This document shows, one piece after another, positions 5,396-7,971 of a stretch of 7,971 nucleotides of DNA. The stretch spans positions 1 through 7,971 of the forward strand of contig JAJYZK010000132.1 in the NCBI GenBank assembly GCA_021799945.1, read 5' to 3'. Each line of letters opens with the position of its first letter. The stretch's first letter is position 1. Source of the DNA: Acidobacteriota bacterium. GTDB taxonomy: Bacteria; Acidobacteriota; Terriglobia; Terriglobales; Acidobacteriaceae. The notes beneath the pieces are model-generated. The model searched no databases. It was given only the letters and a program-made list of their open reading frames with translations, and was not told the origin of the DNA. The position numbers and the translations under genes are program-made.

Positions 5396-6862
5396 TTACG
5401 GCTTATCGGCCTGCGAGGCCGCAGTGGGTGAAGACTTGGAGGAATAAATGAACTGCCGCACTTCAGCCCGCTCCTTATCCACTTCAGCCAGATGCTGCGC
5501 CCGCTGCTTTTGATACACGGCGAATTCGGCCAGCGAGCGATCCTTTTCCCCGGTCCGAGCGTAGGCCACGCCCAGGCGGTAGTGCGCGTCCGGAAGATTG
5601 GGCTCCAGCGCAATGGCGCGTTGATACTCGGGAATCGCATCTGCGTATTGATGCCGATCGGAGTAGAAATTTCCCAATTGCAGGTGAGCATCCGGCAGCG
5701 ATGGGTCCAATGCGATCGATTTCTGCAGCAGGGTCTGCACCTCGTCGAGACTGGCGCCGGGAGCATTGTCCTGCTGGCCCTTCCATATGCTCATTGCGTA
5801 ATAGTATTGGGCCAGACCATTGCCGGGCTGTAGCTCCGCATACCGGCGGAATGCGCGAATCACCTCTTCCGCCTGTTTTGGAGAACTGTCATAGGCCTTG
5901 GAGAGAAAGAGATAGACGCGCGGATCCGCGGGGCTGAGACCGGCGGCGGCAAGCAATGCTTTCACCGCCTCGTCGTACATGCCACGGGCATACAGCGCCA
6001 TGCCTAGTCCGATCAGCAGACGCGGAGAATTCGGGTAGCGCAGGGAGGCCTGCTGAAAAACCTCCACCGCCGGCTCGTAGGTTCTGTGCAGCAGCAGCTC
6101 GCTACCCCAGTCGAAGAGATTGTCTTCGCTGGGATCCAGGTGGGAGGCCGTCTGAAATTCATTGGCGGCGGCCAGATACTTGCCGTCCTTCTCGTCAATC
6201 TCGCCTAAAAGATCGTGCAGCTCCCCGGTGTTGTTCGCGGGCAGAAGACTCTGCGCCAGACTGCCGGCCCGATCCAGCCGGCCGGTGAGGAAATAGGCCA
6301 GCGCCAGGTCGTAGCCGTTCGCGTACGATCCGGGATGAGTGCGTTGCGCCCGCTCCAGATATGGCAGAGCATCGGTGAGTTTGCCGGAGCGGAGATACAG
6401 CTCTCCCAGGTTCCGATTTGCCTCGAAGTCCGCCGGCGCCAGCGCCAGGGCTTTTTGAAGTTGGGTTTTGGCTGCGTCCGTTTCTCCTGAGCGCAGAAGA
6501 GTTGCGGCAAGATTGGTCCGCGCCGCCGACGAGTCCGGTTTGAGTTTTACCGCAGCCTCCAGGTGCTCGCGCGCCTTTGCATCCTGGGATTCGCCTGCGT
6601 ACACCAGCCCCAGCAGCTCCTCCACCTCGAAGTGGCCGGGAACCAGGGGCAACAGGTGTTCAAGCTCGGCCGCCGCCTCCGGGAACCGGCCTGCCTGGTA
6701 CTCGGAAACCGCAGCTTGAAATTCGCGATTCAGGTCCTGGCTTCCGTTTTGGTTGCCGTTTTTTGGGGGGGGTGGGCTACCGCTTTGCGCGGCTGCGCAG
6801 AAGCAGATGGAGAGCAGCGCCAGCCCGATAGAGGCCGTTCGATTTGCTGGCCGTCCGCTCAC
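5396..6862 (-). CDS. Exported tetratricopeptide-repeat protein
   Basis: A protein of 488 residues from the chosen GTG start. It begins with a Sec-type signal peptide: a basic n-region (residues 4-8), a hydrophobic core IGLALLSICFCAAA (12-25), and likely cleavage around AAA-QS. A Pro/Asn/Gly-rich linker (29-41) follows. The rest is about twelve consecutive 34-residue TPR units (about 48-455), with typical signatures such as LGELYLRSGKLTDALPYLERA, and a charged C-terminal tail. It should be periplasmic or surface-associated and act as a binding scaffold. The GTG at 6862 is preferred because the signal peptide begins there and AGGGG lies 6 nt upstream. The frame is open to a GTG at 6949, but that start sits inside a strong hairpin and would add an arginine-rich extension. 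It follows a TonB-dependent receptor gene on the same strand, so the products may work together at the outer membrane. No catalytic domain is seen. Confidence 0.85.
   Translation of the reverse strand: MSGRPANRTASIGLALLSICFCAAAQSGSPPPPKNGNQNGSQDLNREFQAAVSEYQAGRFPEAAAELEHLLPLVPGHFEVEELLGLVYAGESQDAKAREHLEAAVKLKPDSSAARTNLAATLLRSGETDAAKTQLQKALALAPADFEANRNLGELYLRSGKLTDALPYLERAQRTHPGSYANGYDLALAYFLTGRLDRAGSLAQSLLPANNTGELHDLLGEIDEKDGKYLAAANEFQTASHLDPSEDNLFDWGSELLLHRTYEPAVEVFQQASLRYPNSPRLLIGLGMALYARGMYDEAVKALLAAAGLSPADPRVYLFLSKAYDSSPKQAEEVIRAFRRYAELQPGNGLAQYYYAMSIWKGQQDNAPGASLDEVQTLLQKSIALDPSLPDAHLQLGNFYSDRHQYADAIPEYQRAIALEPNLPDAHYRLGVAYARTGEKDRSLAEFAVYQKQRAQHLAEVDKERAEVRQFIYSSKSSPTAASQADKP
6759..6772 (-). 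repeat. Compound homopolymer tract C8A6 in the TPR gene
   Basis: On the minus strand eight C are followed by six A, encoding Pro-Pro-Pro-Lys of the linker behind the signal peptide. Runs of this length are prone to slippage, and a one-base change here would remove the whole TPR domain. The reading frame is intact in this sequence. Confidence 0.6.
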
Positions 6863-6908
6863 CCTCCACCCCTGACCTCGACGCCGCAGTCCGCCCTCAC
6901 GCACAATA

Positions 6909-6925
6909 CCGTTGCGCCGCAACGG
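6909..6925. promoter_or_regulatory. 17-bp palindrome upstream of the TPR gene
   Basis: CCGTTGCG and CGCAACGG flank a single central C, making a perfect 8-bp-arm palindrome 47 bp upstream of the TPR start. The one-base spacer makes it a better candidate for a dimeric regulator site than for an RNA hairpin. The function is inferred only from symmetry and position. Confidence 0.4.
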
Positions 6926-6932
6926 CATAACG

Positions 6933-6972
6933 CAGCAGCGGCGGAGCACCCATATGGGCTCCGCCGCTGCTG
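6933..6972 (-). terminator. Strong hairpin after the TonB receptor gene
   Basis: A perfect 15-bp stem (6933-6947 against 6958-6972) surrounds a short loop that is itself partly self-complementary (CCATATGG, 6950-6957). It begins 35 bp past the receptor stop codon. No U-rich tract follows on the minus strand, so it could be a Rho-linked 3' end, an mRNA stabiliser, or a stem that lowers read-through into the TPR gene. Confidence 0.55.
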
Positions 6973-7007
6973 ATCCATTCTACGCCCAGAGGTCTACTAC
7001 GCCAGGG

Positions 7008-7971
7008 TCAGAAGTATAGCTTCAGCGAGAACTGAATCTGCCGCGGGTCGTACGGTGCGAATCGCGTCGATCCGATCTCCCCGAAGTTGGTGGTGGTGAA
7101 GTTTAGCGAGTTGGTGATTGCCGTCACCCCGTTGCCGCCGAAGCCCGGCGCATTGAAGGTCGGGTGATTCAAGATGTTGAAAAACTCGCTCCGGAACTGA
7201 AGCATGAACCGTTCGTTGATCTGATAGTTCTTGAAGGCCGAGAAATCGAACCTGCCGATTCCCGGCCCGGTGGTGGAGGTTGCGTAGCCGCCCAGGAAGC
7301 CGGCGCCCGTCGCCGGAATGCAGCCCGTCGGCGTACCCACTTCCGGCGCTCCGTTCGGTCCCATCGCGCACGGCTGGTTGAAGGCCGCAGGGTTTCCGAA
7401 ATAGTTCAACGCGTGGTTGACATCCCGGTGCAAACCCAGCTTCTGCGGCTGGTTGGGAACCTCGAAGGCATCGCAGCCCGTCCCAGCGGTCGCCCCGCTT
7501 GGGCACCCGATCGTGATCGGCTGCCCGCCCTGCAGCACCGAGATCCAGTTGATCATCCAGCCCCCCAGCAACGCATCCTCCACCTTGCTCGCGTTGGCGA
7601 AGAACCGCTGGTTATGTCCGATCGGCAGCATGTATCCGCCTGCGAAATGGAAGACGTTGGTCACGTTGAAGTCGGCCAGCGCCCGGTCGAAGCTCGGACC
7701 GAATCCCGGCACCGCCGGAGCCCGATACCCGCCCACGCTGCCCCCGTTCAACAGATCGCCCGCGTCCGACAGCGTCTTCGACCAGGTATACGTCATCAGG
7801 AAGGTCAGGCCGTGCCCAAACTGCTGCTCCAGCCGCGTGTCCAGTCCGTTGTAATTGCTCTGGCCGATCGTGTCCTGCTGGCTGCCCCCCTGGGCGAATG
7901 ACGGGAAGGGAACGAAATTCGCGGTGTTGGCCGAGACCGGGAGAAGTTGCGTCACGTGGTTGTTGCCGACC
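7008..7971 (-). CDS. TonB-dependent receptor (Oar-like), C-terminal part, cut by the right edge
   Basis: The last 321 or so residues of a large outer-membrane beta-barrel protein; the frame stays open through the right edge. The visible text is typical of acidobacterial receptors with an N-terminal carboxypeptidase-regulatory-like domain and a TonB barrel: VGNNHVTQLLP near the edge, YNGLDTRLEQQFGHGLTF, TYTWSKTLSD, GRFDFSAFKNYQI, LQFRSEFFNILNHPTFNAP, and the final strand PRQIQFSLKLYF, whose terminal Phe is the signal for barrel assembly. Four cysteines in two loops (GCPSG, GTGCDAF, QPCAMG, TGCIP) may form extracellular disulfides. The plug domain, TonB box and signal peptide would lie outside the window. 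The substrate cannot be told. The neighbouring exported TPR gene on the same strand is a possible partner. Confidence 0.88.
   Translation of the reverse strand, partial: VGNNHVTQLLPVSANTANFVPFPSFAQGGSQQDTIGQSNYNGLDTRLEQQFGHGLTFLMTYTWSKTLSDAGDLLNGGSVGGYRAPAVPGFGPSFDRALADFNVTNVFHFAGGYMLPIGHNQRFFANASKVEDALLGGWMINWISVLQGGQPITIGCPSGATAGTGCDAFEVPNQPQKLGLHRDVNHALNYFGNPAAFNQPCAMGPNGAPEVGTPTGCIPATGAGFLGGYATSTTGPGIGRFDFSAFKNYQINERFMLQFRSEFFNILNHPTFNAPGFGGNGVTAITNSLNFTTTNFGEIGSTRFAPYDPRQIQFSLKLYF

Noticed and set aside
6863..6949. Extended start of the TPR protein at GTG 6949
   Set aside because: It would start inside a 15-bp hairpin and place an arginine-rich stretch before the signal peptide; the GTG at 6862 gives a normal signal peptide and an acceptable upstream site.
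7953..7955. GTG at the right end as the true start of the TonB receptor
   Set aside because: The frame is open to the window edge and the residues before it (VGNNH) continue the receptor motif, so the gene begins outside the window.

Overview
The window is GC-rich bacterial DNA with dense, mostly minus-strand coding. It most resembles an acidobacterium (Acidobacteriota). The best clue is the right-hand gene, which has the C-terminal half typical of the large Oar-like TonB-dependent receptors abundant in that phylum and ends in a PRQIQFSLKLYF-type beta-barrel signal. A long secreted TPR protein next to it and the intergenic repeats of the GATCCTTCGG...CCTCAGGAT type also fit. The assignment is an inference from protein style; there is no rRNA or other marker.

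Layout, left to right: (1) the first codons of a minus-strand gene leaving the left edge (1-56), with a leader carrying two tandem copies of a 10-bp palindrome; (2) a plus-strand transaldolase-family enzyme (244-1332); (3) a 183-bp repeat R1 (1383-1565) lying between the convergent transaldolase and iolD genes; (4) a minus-strand myo-inositol catabolic pair, iolB (3507-4355) then iolD (1563-3416), with 90 bp between them; (5) a second copy of the repeat, R2 (4434-4616), same orientation and 97% identical; (6) a minus-strand Nudix hydrolase (4762-5316); (7) a minus-strand exported TPR protein (5396-6862); (8) two inverted repeats (6909-6925, 6933-6972); (9) the C-terminal part of a TonB-dependent receptor (7008 to the right edge).

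Functionally, iolB and iolD encode two steps of myo-inositol breakdown: IolD opens the ring of 3D-(3,5/4)-trihydroxycyclohexane-1,2-dione to 5-deoxy-D-glucuronate, and IolB isomerises that to 2-deoxy-5-keto-D-gluconate. The kinase (IolC), aldolase (IolJ), dehydrogenases and transporter are not in the window. The transaldolase-like enzyme next door keeps a Schiff-base lysine. It is a reasonable, unproven candidate for the carbon-carbon cleavage step of this pathway or for feeding its products into sugar phosphate metabolism. The receptor and exported TPR protein look like an outer-membrane uptake or binding pair; the Nudix enzyme is probably housekeeping.

The most unusual structure is the pair of 183-bp elements. 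Each has imperfect terminal inverted repeats, is bounded by TA, and has an internal hairpin. They bracket exactly the iolB-iolD module, and the inner edge of R1 forms the iolD stop codon. They look like non-autonomous MITE-type elements. I see no convincing wholly new multi-gene system.
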